A DNA stretch of 64,000 bases from Marchantia polymorpha subsp. ruderalis (taxonomy: Eukaryota; Streptophyta; Marchantiopsida; Marchantiales; Marchantiaceae): contig AP031352.1 of the NCBI GenBank assembly GCA_037833965.1, positions 972,501 through 1,036,500 on the forward strand. The letters run 5' to 3'. This document shows positions 35,401-47,862 of this stretch, in pieces; position 1 is the first letter of the stretch, and each line of letters opens with the position of its first letter. Made by a program: the position numbers and the translations under genes. Below the pieces are notes generated by a model. The model was not told the origin of the DNA. It saw nothing but the letters and a program-made list of their open reading frames with translations, and did no database searches.

Positions 35401-38140
35401 GTAAGTACAACCATGGCCTCCGGCATGTATCAATTGTGGTCAGTCGAACAAATCAAACAGCCCAAATTGCATGCGGAAAATACGAATTGTTACAAGTTGC
35501 CAATTTCGTTTCCAACTCTCGGAGACTTATGAGAACGACGTCTCTACCCACCTATCGGAGACTACTACGCGCGAATTCGATGCCAAGCCCCGAAGAATTG
35601 AAGGGGACAGAAAGCCAAGCTAAGGCCCAACAGTAAAGCACACACCAACTGATTAACTCCAGGCGCCGGCAAGGTGTATTCCCATATAAGGGTGTTATAC
35701 AACATATATATATGGATATGAACATATGAACATGTGTATATATGTTCATGTATTCCCATGAAACGCAGCAAGAGTCTCGTGGGTAATGTCACATCCTGTC
35801 CCATGTGAGAGGCGATCGTGACAACTGCGGCACCGTACATGCACATTGTAGGTTTGTTCCTCGCGGTAGAAAAAATCCAGGGATAAACTCTACTTTAGTC
35901 AATTTTAACACCTCTGTCTGTGCTCTCTCTCCTGATTCCTATCGTTAGATGAGCTCTTTGTTGCTGGTGTTGAACACAATGAATTTGTAGCTGTGATGAT
36001 AATAGTCATATGCATGAACTCAAAAAGGCACCAAGTAATACACCACAAAGGATGGGAGAACCCAATCAAGTCTTAAAATGGGGCTTGGCCCCAATAGCAT
36101 CATGGTGGAAATTATGTGTATATGTGATTTGAAACATCTTTCAGGTCAATTTAACTACTCCATTACATCAACTTCCGAAAAATCATTTAATGTGATTGAA
36201 TTTTAAAGCTAAAGAAATTTTCTTGCGCGCATCTAGCAAGTCGCTATGTATATACCTCTCCGCAAGCTATGTTGAAAATATCCAAATAATTGAATACATT
36301 GGTTTCACGTAAAGTCTATCTATGAAAAATTGTCACAATCTTCAAAACATTATTAATCATATTAAATTTAAAACAAAGCTTGAATAATTTCTTTGATACA
36401 TAACCTCCTCTTGTAGTCCATGTAGGAAGAATATCACAATCTCCAAATCAATCGCAAAAGTTTTAAAACCATAAGTTGGAAGCTAAACTTGAAATAATGA
36501 ATTTTCTACAAAATGGAAAAAAAATAGACAGCAAGTGAATAATTTTGATAAAATTGTAAAATTAAATTTACAAAATCTTATAACTCTATACAGTGTGTTT
36601 AGTCTAGGTACAATTTCAAGTTTAGAAAAACCTTCTATATATCGTCATAATGTAATATATTGGCTCAACTCCTAGTCCATCTAGAATGAAGTCGACAATC
36701 TCCATAACAATTATCAAGCTTAAGAAATTTAACAAAAAAACATCCCCCACCAAAGTATAGTTCAGCACCATCCATCCACTAACATGAACGATTCAGTAAC
36801 GGAATCCATTTGCACCCCCAAACGAAAGTAAAATCAGAGAAGAATAAGTTGCAAGCAGAGCAGTATTCGGGATTCACCTTAGGTAGTAAAGAAGAAATGA
36901 CCAGCTCGTCCGTATGGAGGTAAGTTACCGGTTACTCGGATCCCAGCGTGAGGTCTGGTCAACAGATCTCTCATCAAACCTCTCTATGGCTTTAGGGAAC
37001 TGGACTAGATGAATCATAATGTCTCCGTTATAGGGAACTTTGTTATTTGGTGCCAGTTTATAGTCCATCATGGTATGGATTCTTTTATTAGTTGTTGAAT
37101 ATGCTTTCATCATGATTCTAGATTTGAGCTCCCTTATTTTAATGTTATTTGGTTCTCTCTTTCTTTACTTCATGTCACCGAATCGGGTCGAATTCTGGGC
37201 GAGCACTCTAAACAACGATAAAAGTCGGAATTCTTCTCAACATGTCGCGCGCAAACGAACAATCAGAAGCATTATGACTCCTCGACCTAGATTCCAGGTT
37301 GAAACATGCTCGAGACCCTCGAGAGATGATTTGTCACCCTCTCCACCGTATGTATGAACTTACAGGCCAACTTTTGAAATCTTAGCGTGTGATCTATTTC
37401 TCGCCTTTTCGTTCCTCTTCATTTCTGAGCCGAGCCAGAGTGAAGGTAGGGGTGAATGACAGACAGTCAACATGGACAAAAGGCGAGTCAGTGGAAGAAA
37501 GAGATAGACTGCCCGAGAAGAAAAGAACGCCATGGGCTCGAGGAAGGAATATGCAGTGCTGGAAACATTCAACATGGAGGGATAAAGGCAGTAAAAAGAA
37601 TAGCGGACTTTTCCCCAATGACCCAGGGCTATGGATAGTGAATGACGAGGGGGCCTTTCGTATCACAGATTCATCGTCAAAAAGCGGATGAGATCGAGTG
37701 AGAACCCGGTCAACATCGAGCAAAAAGCTAGTCAAGAGGATCGATCCACACGCTCGCTCGCTTACTGGAAGCGAGACCGGCCTCAGGAGAGCTTTGGCTC
37801 CCTGTGCCTCTCCACGAGACGGATCAAATATCCCAAGCCACGTCTCGCGTAAAGTACATGCAGTTTGCGTGAGATTCATTTCCCCTGTCCTCGCTTTACA
37901 TGTTCAAACCCCGGAGCAGCATGACGATGAGATCGGACGCTGACCGCACTCGCCGGACATGGCCTACTCGTTTGGGTTAGCAAATTCGCTGCCGTAGAGC
38001 CTCCAGAAGGTCTCGCCAACTTGTCCTGGTACGTCCGTCTGCTGGTACAGTCGGTGTTGTTCTCGTACACATTGAGTTGAAGGCAGAATGTTGTCCTCCA
38101 ATCGCCGAAACTCTCATTTGCGCGTAATTAATATTCTAGC
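35401..38140. other. Gene-free region, partly AT-rich
   Basis: Short frames at 37360-37940 overlap on both strands and show no motif. 36000-36800 is AT-rich. A TA/ATG-rich stretch with short inverted repeats lies at 35700-35750. No gene is assigned. Confidence 0.4.
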
Positions 38141-41100
38141 ACGCAATGCCGGATGGCCGGGAAACAGATGGAGGTAACTATTTCCGTCAATTCGACTCTC
38201 ATTTCAACCTCCCAATTCTCCAAGGGTTCAGTGTGTGATCAAGATTGTATACACCTTGGGCTGTTTCAGACTCATTATTAAGGTTGTTGTGTGAAGACAT
38301 GAAATAATTCTTTAGACAGTTTACTACTATACTTACAGTTAATCTTGATCATATGCCATGCGTCTTAGAAATTTTTAATCAAAACTTGACCTCACTGTTA
38401 CAGTTTTCATGAATGAAAGGATGATTAAAGAAGTAGCTCAAAAAACACTGGATTCACTGGTCCTTGCTGCCCCTCCTGAAATATCCTGGTCCGTTAAGTG
38501 TGTGATATATGTTGTAAATAAACTATGGGTGCTTCAGACTAATAAATTAAATTATTGAATGAATAAAGAAAGGAAAAAAAGTCTTCACACCACTGTATGA
38601 TCATTTGTAGTTAATTGTGCTTGACTTAGCACGCGTATTACAAATATTTTATTCATATCTGACCTTATTGTTGTAGATGTCGTTTATGGTTAGAAAAACA
38701 GTTGACGGTTGTCCAGTCTGTGGTTCTCGCTATCCCTCTTTGAGCACAACTGACCAATCAGCATAGTGCAAATCTTACTCAATGAAATAATTTAATTAGA
38801 TGCACATGTTTCAGGTGAAGAGATGTACAAATAAGGGTAGGAAATGAAGACCAGCCCATTGTATCTCCAATTTCTGTGGAGTTTAAAATTGTATCAAATA
38901 TCTAGTTTTTTATTCATATGAGTAAAAATGTGAAATGCATGATATGACATACTACTTCATGGTATGTTCCATGTAATAGTATTGGTAGATCTTAGAGTTT
39001 CAATGCACCCATTCTGATATCATCCTCATGAAAAATATTATGTTCAAATTGAATGTCAATAAGGTTCTTTGATAATGGACTAACTTGAAACATATATTTA
39101 TAAGATACTATTTTAGCACTTTATTTTGCAATGGAAATGGAATTTTATCAAATAATTCATTGTAACATTCTTCATAAAGTTTATTTTTTATTTGAGAAGA
39201 AATTTTTAGAATCTATTAACTACTTTACTTAGAATATATGAGCATTTACTCTAGTATCATTTTAAAAACCTGAGATATTGAATCTACTCATTATTAAATA
39301 TTTTATTGCTTGTTATGTGGTTAAATTATATAATAATTTTATGTGATTTTAATTTAAAAAACCCATATCTTCTAATATAATGTCAAAAATGTAGTTAGAT
39401 TGAAAATTTCAGAACCTTTTACGTATTTAAATAACTAATAAATGTTAATTTCATTTTAAGTATTTAGATAAAAGAATTATATAATGAAGATGACACAAAA
39501 AATTTCACAGATAAAATTATTGAGAATTATTAGAAAACGTAAATATATGATACATAATCAATTTTACAAAAACAGAAATTTTGAAATTCTATTTCATGAT
39601 ATTTTATTTCATTTAAGAAGATATGTATCGATCTCCATTCACATATTTGTATCCTAAATTAACTGATATATAAATAACTGATTACATGATTATTTACGTC
39701 TTGTTTTGAAGAAAGTGTTTTCATGTATATAATTGCATTACGCATTATTCATCTTTGTATTATAAAGAATCATTGTAATTCTTGACAATTTTTTCATCCA
39801 CTGGATATTCTCTATTTTACATACGAGTTATTTTATTATCAATTGCAAAACTCGATGTAGATCTAATGTCAATAATATATTTTCCTTGATAATACGTGCG
39901 TTTTTTAAATGAACTGTATATCATAAAACATGAGTTTGATAACAGGACCGTATATTTTTAGGATATTAGAATATCATAATATACGTAAATACATATAAAG
40001 AGAGAGAAAGAGATATTATAATGTAATTTAACTTAAATAAAAATATATAGATTTTAAAGTTCTTATTTTGTCCAAGGTAGAACAGTATATATTAATTTGA
40101 GTTTCACTCATTGTTCTCATAAACATTTGTGAATTGGATAGCCATTTTAAAACCAGATTACTTAAATTTCGTCATTTTGGCTAAATTATTAATAGTATGC
40201 TCTTTTCATCCCAAACAGAAATCCTGAGTACTGGGGTTACAACTTGTTGACTCCCATTTGCCACTCAAACCGATGAGAATAGGCTTGTAAGATATTGATC
40301 AATTATAATATGGAACAAGCAGAGTTTATGAGAAGCGCGAGGTGCCCATCAGAAAGTGGCATTGATAAGTGATAATCTATATACTTAAAAAAGTATATTT
40401 ATTCCTAATATATCTGTATTTTACGGTATTTTGTAGGTTTTGTTGTAATTTTTACTGCTTTAGATATATCTGGCAAGTTCAGAAACACATTGTCCTTTTT
40501 ATGCGGAGGAAGTATTTGCAAGTTCGTATAGATTTAACATACAATGAAATAGCAAAACACATATGCATGATACAAACTATGAAATGATGGCTGATATAAT
40601 TTATACTATTTACTAGACTGTAGTAAGAATTTTGAAACAATAGGTTAAATCTCATGGAAAATTCCATGTGAATATATTTCCAATGTCATAGAAGCACTTT
40701 AAGATAACAAAATTAAAAAATATTTCTTAAAACTTCAATAAATCATAGATTTTTATATATACTTGATCTCATATTTTTTAATTTTAATTTATATATTGAT
40801 CGAAGTATAACTCTCATGCTTAAGATTTACTAATTTTCCATCGTTTGAATTGATAAATGCAACTCTTTACGATGTTGATAATACATGTGATAGAGTTTTG
40901 TATTATATATGATGACCTATCTTTATGACCATGAGAGTGGAAAATCATTGGCTAGATTCTTCAAGCAAAAGTATATTAAAAGATGATGCATTTGTTAATC
41001 TGCCCTTGCAGTTATATGGAGATATTGACGTTGACTTTAACCTATTTTGTTCGTGGAAATATACTTTTCTGGACATCATGGTGTATTCATCTCTCTGATG

Positions 41101-41230
41101 TATTATTAACTTATTTTATGGTAGTCCAGTGGGATAAATGAATTTCGTTGGTCCTTATTGAGATAATCATCTTATTTGTGAATCCTTTGACCAATGTAGT
41201 TTGACTATATTGGATGCAACGGTATGTATT
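38141..41230. other. Very AT-rich gene-free tract
   Basis: About 3 kb of A/T-dominated sequence without open frames above 72 codons and without recognisable element ends. It is probably old decayed repeat DNA. Confidence 0.5.
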
Positions 41231-43999
41231 TCAAATTATGATAGTACTAGGACGAGCCCCATGGTACACAGTTGGTTTCATGCATGTACGAGATTCATGT
41301 GATCTTCCGATAAATCTTTTCTGAATTACTTGGTGCCCGTAAAAATTATTTAGAAGAAAATTTACCCAGATTATGTGGAGCGGTGGTATCCCACTCCTTT
41401 CCAACTTTGCAACTTGTTTGTGAAGAGTGTACACTTTTGAGGAGCAAATTCTTATTAGATTGCAACTCTTAATGAGCATAATTTCTTGCTATTTGCATGG
41501 ACACACCCAAAGAAGACCGCCGAGAAAATAGCCTTGAAAGAGGTGGTTGAATTATTGAGACACTCAAGAAGGCCATTTTCACACTTCTAACCTCTAGGCC
41601 AAGCGAGTTATAAATCATTGGGCTAAGATTATGAGAAATTCTGTTGTCTGCTGTGAAGGAGCTTGTCACGAGAGCCAGGCAGATTTGCCTTGATGCACAC
41701 TGATTAATCGCCATTGGCTTTCGATAGCTCTTCCAATCGCTAAATCACGTGCCATCCACTGAAAATATTGGCAGCAGGAGACTATGGGGCATTTACTCCA
41801 AAGCAATGAATTGAGAGAGATATATTTAACCAACATTTACAGGTTTTGAGGTGTTTATGTTAGGGTGGTTAATTTCGCCCTTCCAGTTCGCTTTTGGAAG
41901 CTTGCTTGCTTACTATCGATGTATGTTCATGGGAATTCTCTTCGAACACATACTCTAGTTCTGATGTACATAATAAAAATACATTTGTTCTTTTAAAGTC
42001 AGTATTTTGCACTGATATTGCGGCTGTGATAACCGTCGGTAGCTTTAACACTGGTTTTGGTGACATTGGCGTGGTCTGCTCTAGTTTTCTTGCCGTTTGA
42101 AATTTTTGCAACTCTTTATCATTTTTTCGAGATCTTTTTTTCCAAGACTATCACTATTCCAATTTGTTGCCGAGTAGACGAGACATGATTATTCTCCGTC
42201 TTTCCACCTGGATTTTATATGATCAACTACATGAAGTGAGATCCGATATATCAGCTTAATAAAATATTAAAAAGGTTGTGAATCATGTATATATAACTCA
42301 ATACAGTGAAGCAAACATACTTCATGACTTTATGAACTCTGCTGGCTTAGTCACCCAAGTCATTAAGAAGAAATATTCTAGCAGAAGTATTTACGAACAA
42401 AAATGATGGAAGATGTGAGATAAGTTCAAACTCAACAATTAACGTCCTGATATACTTTTTGGAAATACAAATACGGTGATAACTGGTAGCCGCACAATGT
42501 CCAAGTACTAAGAGAAACTAGTCTTAGCAGATGCATATACTAAATCTATGCAGACCGGGGATGTCAGTGGACGATCAGACTGTCTAACTATGTGTTGTGG
42601 ATCAAACACATGTTTGGAAGAGCAATCTGATTAGCGTAGAGCACAAACTTGGTGAACGAAGTTATAGTGAACGAACGGCGTAGAGCACAATAGTCTCATA
42701 CATGGCAGCAACTAATGATTTCACTAAATTATTGTTTTTTCTTAATGGTATATGCTTGCCGCGGGACCCATTGCGAGCTGCTTGGAGGACATGTCCACAG
42801 TGGGCGGTCAAAACGAGCGCGGATGAATCTATCTAGCGGTAGCAAATCCGATTATCAGTAATAAACTCGTCTGATCTCACTCAACGAGCTGCGGTAATGG
42901 GGTGGAGTTTCCTGGAGGCTTCGAACGCGAGAGGAGTTATAAAATGAACCTCGTCGGATTGATGGGATGGGATGGCGACTCGCGGGGCTCGTTGACCTAA
43001 CGGAAAGTGAGCGACGGAGTTATCTCGATGTCGGTCAATGGCATCCTTTTCTGAGCAGATGAGCCTTACCGACATCCATGCATGGCAGGCCCCGCCTTTC
43101 CCGCTGTCTCTGTGGCCAACCGTACTATTCATGCATACGGAAACGTGTTTAAATACGGTACTCTCGAGTTGAAGACTTGCGGCCCCACGACCTTACTGCC
43201 TCGCCTTACAAGAACAAACGCCACCACTTGCCAAGACTGCGGTTCACTGTACCTCTCACCCATGACTGTCTTCAATTCTGGTAAAGTCTACAGTCAAAGT
43301 ACAGTAGAGTCCCTTCAGGGTGCTACGTGTCATAGAATCGTAACTCTTTCGACTGTTACTGAACATCCTACTCTGTTCTCAGGGTAACAGAGGCGCAGGA
43401 AAGGCGTCGTTTATTTTGTATTTTCGTCGTCGTATAAATTCTATCACAGTTTCTCTCTCGAGAACTTCTTCTCAGGCCAGGAAAAGTTTGGTCAATTATT
43501 CTGTTCGGCATATTAAAATACTGGCGAGCTTTAGCCGAATACATCGCCCTTGGAGCCAGTATTATGATCTGCGTCTAGATGTACTTAGACCATGCTATAG
43601 ACATGGTTAACCCAGTGAAGTGGAAGGCGTTAACCATTTTTTTTCCCTTTTTTTTTGGGGGGCCCAATGCGGTTTTTAGGAAGCACTGAAGTTACCCAAC
43701 TGCGCACTTCCGGATAATTGTTTGTTATTGGCTTATAATAATTATTAAATGCCTGTCCCGGTAGCCCAGTAACATTCCTCCGGACTAACATATACGGAAT
43801 CCGACTGTGGCGGCGAAATTCAGGAGGGGCCGTCCCGACAGGCATATCCAGGACAGGTGTTATCTAAACTCTAGAAGTAGTCTTATATGTTGACAGCCTT
43901 CGGATACACATCTGACGACTTGTAGAGAGTCGCAATCTACCCGTTAATCCAGCTCCTCGCTCAAGTTTAGGTTAATAGTATCGGTTCCAATAACAATAA
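41231..43999. other. Gene-free region
   Basis: Only short frames without recognisable motifs are present. T- and G-runs lie at 43636-43663. Base composition turns GC-richer from about 42750 onward toward the receptor kinase gene. Confidence 0.4.
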
Positions 44000-46900
44000 T
44001 CAGATCTCATGAATTCTTCGGGCAGCAGAAACCTTCAGGCCTCGGTCGTGATTTGGTATAACGTCTCTCTCTCTCTCTCCCTCCTTCAAGCAATCAGAGC
44101 TAATTAAATGGACAGGTACTGCCGTTGATTGGATGGATTTGCGCGGGCCCCACCGTTGCGATTGGTTTTCGTGTGCACCCCGGATTTGGGTTCACGAAAT
44201 CGGGAAAGGAAGCACGTAAAGACGACGAAAGAACGAATGGAGGACGACGTGGAAGGACCGAAGTAGAAAATCTGGCGTGGGTACGACGCACTCAATATTG
44301 AGATCGTACTTACAAGAACAACGATTTGTTAGAATTAATTACGAGAACAATTAGATCACTTGAGCTTTTATGGATTTTATGAGGGTGAACAGCTGGTCGT
44401 ATCTAAGTCCGGGCAGGGGGTTCGATACAAGAACTATTCTCTCTCGCTCTGATGAGCCGCTGGCACTGTTTTGAAAAGTTGGTAGAGTTACGGCTCGGGT
44501 GAAGGAGGCCAGGGGGCCCGACCCGGGCGAGGCCGTCAGGGGATGATGTCATGGAAGGAAACCGCGACACCTTGCTAAGAAAGTCGCGACAGAAGAAGGG
44601 GAGAAACAGCTGCGGGGAGGAAGCTGGCAAGGCGATAAGGACCGCGGGATTCCCATCGTACGGTGGAAACCGCGTTCTGAGGCAGGGATGGTTGGAAGAT
44701 CGTAAACCGCGATGACAAAATATTAGGGCATTAGGGTAGGAGTCCGACAAAGGGATAAAATCTGTACAGTGGAGATTCTCTTCGGAAAAGGCTGGTGGCC
44801 CGATCCGGACGACGGACGGAAGGTGGACGACGAGGCCGTCGCCCGGGGACGGAGAGGAATTTCGCCCCAGGCGAGTGGAACAGCGGACAGCGTCGGACGT
44901 TAACGCCCAGAGGAATCAGGAGAATATTCCCGGCAAATGAATGTCGTGGTGGTCGCAGGTGAGGAGGGGTGAGAGTCGTTCGGCAGATGGCGCCAGGCTC
45001 CTAGAGGTGGCAACTTGGCGCGAACGCGCAGGAGGACAGGGGTTTAGGACGACGATGCGAGCGCAGCCAGTCGAGAAGGTAAGGGGATGGGATGGGAGGG
45101 AATGAGAAGGAAGGCATGGCATGGCATGGCATGATATGACATGGCTGATGATGACCCGGAAGGAGATGTACAGAGAGGAAAAGCGTAACCGAGAGCAGAG
45201 CAGAAGATGGCGACACTGCTCGGGGGAGTTCGTTCGGATGTACGAGAGAGAGAGCGAGTGCACTTTGCGACCGGTCTGAGCTAATCCTTAAACCGGCCGT
45301 TGCCCATCGGATCCGCATCCTCCAGTTTCTACGAAGAAGAGGCGGGATCGGGGCAGAATAGCAGAAAAAGGAACAGGACGAGGACGAGGACGGGCGGACG
45401 GACGGACGCGAGAGAAAAATCTGTACGGCTGGATCTCCAAAGGATGAACAGCGGCCCAAACGGATGGCGAAAAGGACGGAGCCCAATAGAAAAAATTAAA
45501 TGGTCTTCGGGAGCCCATGTCAGGGCAGCGCCGTCCGGGTCGGCTAGGGTCCTGAGCGGTCAAACAATGGAGCGCGAGCTGGCGGGCGGAGGGGGCGGAG
45601 TTCTATTGGGTCGGGGTCTTCAGCCTCCGGTCTGGTCGCCGTTTTACTGCGGCTGCTGCGGCTGCTGGAGTAGGAGCTCACTCCCAGTCCGCGCGTCTCG
45701 AATGTCATGCAACAGGGAAAAGTTCCTGTAGGCCGCGCTCTCGCCCGCTCACCCGCTCACGAGCGTGTGGTCGTTTCAAGTTGAGCGAGCCGAACGGAGC
45801 GACTGAAATCTGACTCATCATCCGCGTCGTCCGTATTTCTATTCGTCTCGCTCCGCTCCGCTCCGCACCGTCCTTCTCTCTCCCTCTCTCCCTCTCTCCC
45901 ATTCTCCCTCGGATTGGGATCACGGGGCAAGCTGCCACCGAGCGAGCGAGAGAGAAAGGCAACGAAACGAAACAATGCGAAGTAGTCGGCAGTAGAAGAA
46001 GAAGAAGAAGAAGAGGACAGAGAAAGAGTACGAGGGGGGGAGGGGAGGGGAGTGGAGTGGAGTGCAGCAATTGGAGCGTAGACTGGACTTTCTCCTGTTC
46101 GTAGAGTACGCCGTGAGATTAGCCAGCGACTGGACTCTTCCACTGGTCGTTCGTTCGAGCGAGCGAGCTTGTTTAGGGAGGGAGGTCAGTTCGCGCGAGG
46201 GGCAGGGCAGCAGCAGCAGCAGCAGTAGGAGGAGGAGGAGGAGGAAGAGAGAAGAAGAAGGCGACAGACGTGCGGCGAGATCAAGCGGCTAGTGTGCCGG
46301 TCCGAGGCGACAGAACAGCCAGCCAGCAGGAGCTGCAGCAGCGCTTTGACAGGAGAGCAGCAGAGTTGTATGCAGTTGGTGCCCTTGCTCGCGCTCACAA
46401 CGAGAGCGAGAGATCAAAGGAAACGGAAGCCGAAGGAGAGGGAGGGAGGGGGAGAGAGAGAGCGAGAGGGGAGCAGAGGAGGGGGGCTTCCGAAGGGGAC
46501 GGTGAGCGACAGACGACTCTACCACTCTGCTCTGATGATGGATGATCTGAGATGAGGTGGGCTGGAAGGAGGAGCAGCAAGGAGGAGGAGGAGCAGGAGA
46601 AGTTGAGGGTAGGGGACGGAGAGGACGACGAAGGAAGAAGTGGAGAGGTGGAAGGCGCTGCCGCTGCAAGTCGCTGCAGGTGGTGAGGGTGACGAGAGGA
46701 ACGAGTGTGGTGGAGTGGCACGTAGTTTTTCTTTATAGTTTTTTTTTAAAAATCGAGTAGTCGTCGAGGCTGGTGCGAGTCCTAAATCGACAACTCCTCT
46801 CGCTTCTGATTCTTTTACCAGTGACCCTGGCGTTCGGTTTCGCGGCTCTATGCTCGTAGCAGCAGCCATGGCGGCAGCAAATCCGACATCCGTCCAGTCC

Positions 46901-47862
46901 ACACAATTCGCTTCCGGCGAGTGAGAAGTGAGGAACTTCTCGGAGCAGGCGGACGAAGGGCAGTTGCAGCAGGGGCACGAGGAGGAGGAGAAGAAGAAGG
47001 CGCACGCACGATACGGAAGGTGCGAGGATCGACGGGTGTGTTGTGTTTCAGTAGGGCGTTGCCTGGTGTGCCCGTGGAGAGCCGAGTGGGGAGGTGGGCT
47101 TGACAGACTGAGAGGTGTATAGTGAGCGACAAGCCGAGGAGACCTCGAACCGCTAACTTTCAGGGATAGTTCAAAGCTTTTGATATTCAGGATTCGGAGA
47201 TTTTTTGCTTTGCTAATGACCAAAGGCGTATACAAGTCTTTGCGGACTGCGGGTTCCTTAGGTAGGAAGGTTGACGGCAAGCCAGGGGATTGCCCACGCC
47301 GGTGGATGGTCCTTTGAAGGAAGCTAGTGAGCTCCAGAGAGCCTAATCGGGCTTAGAAGCTGATCAGGAGACCGGACTGACAGGCAGAGAGACTGGCTCT
47401 TTCAGCAACGGCAGGCGGGACCCCTTTTTTGGCGCTTCGATGTTGCTTGCGAACTATCGATTGAAGAGAGCAGGGGAAGAAATGTTCGTCAGCGATTGAC
47501 CTAGTCTGGGTTTCTGCTTCAATGTTCTCTCGGACGACAGAATCGGGATAAGTGTGAGAAGTGTGAGGGAAGGCCAGAGGGCAAAAGTTTGATGACCTGT
47601 TGTCGTCGACGTAGCCTAGGACGAAGCGGTTTTGGCACTTTGACTTTCATGGCTGGCTCGGGTGGCTAGGGACAGGAGAGGAAAGACAATGTTACTCGGG
47701 TTGCCGCGGAATCCTAGTCAGACGAGTGCTGCGGCCGAGTACTGAACTGCTGCGGTTGCAATTGCGTGACATGTAGTAGCTGTGATTGACAGACGAACTT
47801 ACGGATGTGTAGTAGGAAGGTCTAGACCGATTCTGAGAGTGTGCATTCAAAGCCGGGGAGCG
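44000..47862 (+). promoter_or_regulatory. Long GC- and purine-rich promoter/leader region of the BIR1-like gene
   Basis: This stretch shows strong purine bias on the + strand, with GA, GAA, GGA and CAG runs. Examples are (TC)n at 44064-44079, GGCAT x4 at 45113-45132, GAA at 45995-46014, CAG at 46208-46225 and GGA at 46228-46245. Long minus-strand frames here (up to 253 codons at 46519-47280) come from CT-rich DNA lacking stop codons and are not read as genes. A 5' UTR intron is possible: a donor-like GGTGAGC at 46500 and acceptors such as CTCTTTCAG near 47406. The transcript start is not determined. Confidence 0.45.
46208..46245. repeat. CAG and GGA trinucleotide runs
   Basis: Six CAG units (46208-46225) are followed after AT by six GGA units (46228-46245). 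They lie in the presumed leader of the BIR1-like gene. Confidence 0.9.

Noticed and set aside
37899-37912. T-loop-like GTTCAAACCCC suggesting a tRNA
   Set aside because: No cloverleaf could be built around it; the acceptor and anticodon stems are absent.
44400-44440. GGGTTCGATAC suggesting a tRNA T-arm
   Set aside because: No matching acceptor stem or D-arm upstream.
46519-47280. 253-codon minus-strand open frame
   Set aside because: The minus strand here is CT-rich, and stop codons cannot easily form. The translation is Ser/Pro/Leu low complexity.
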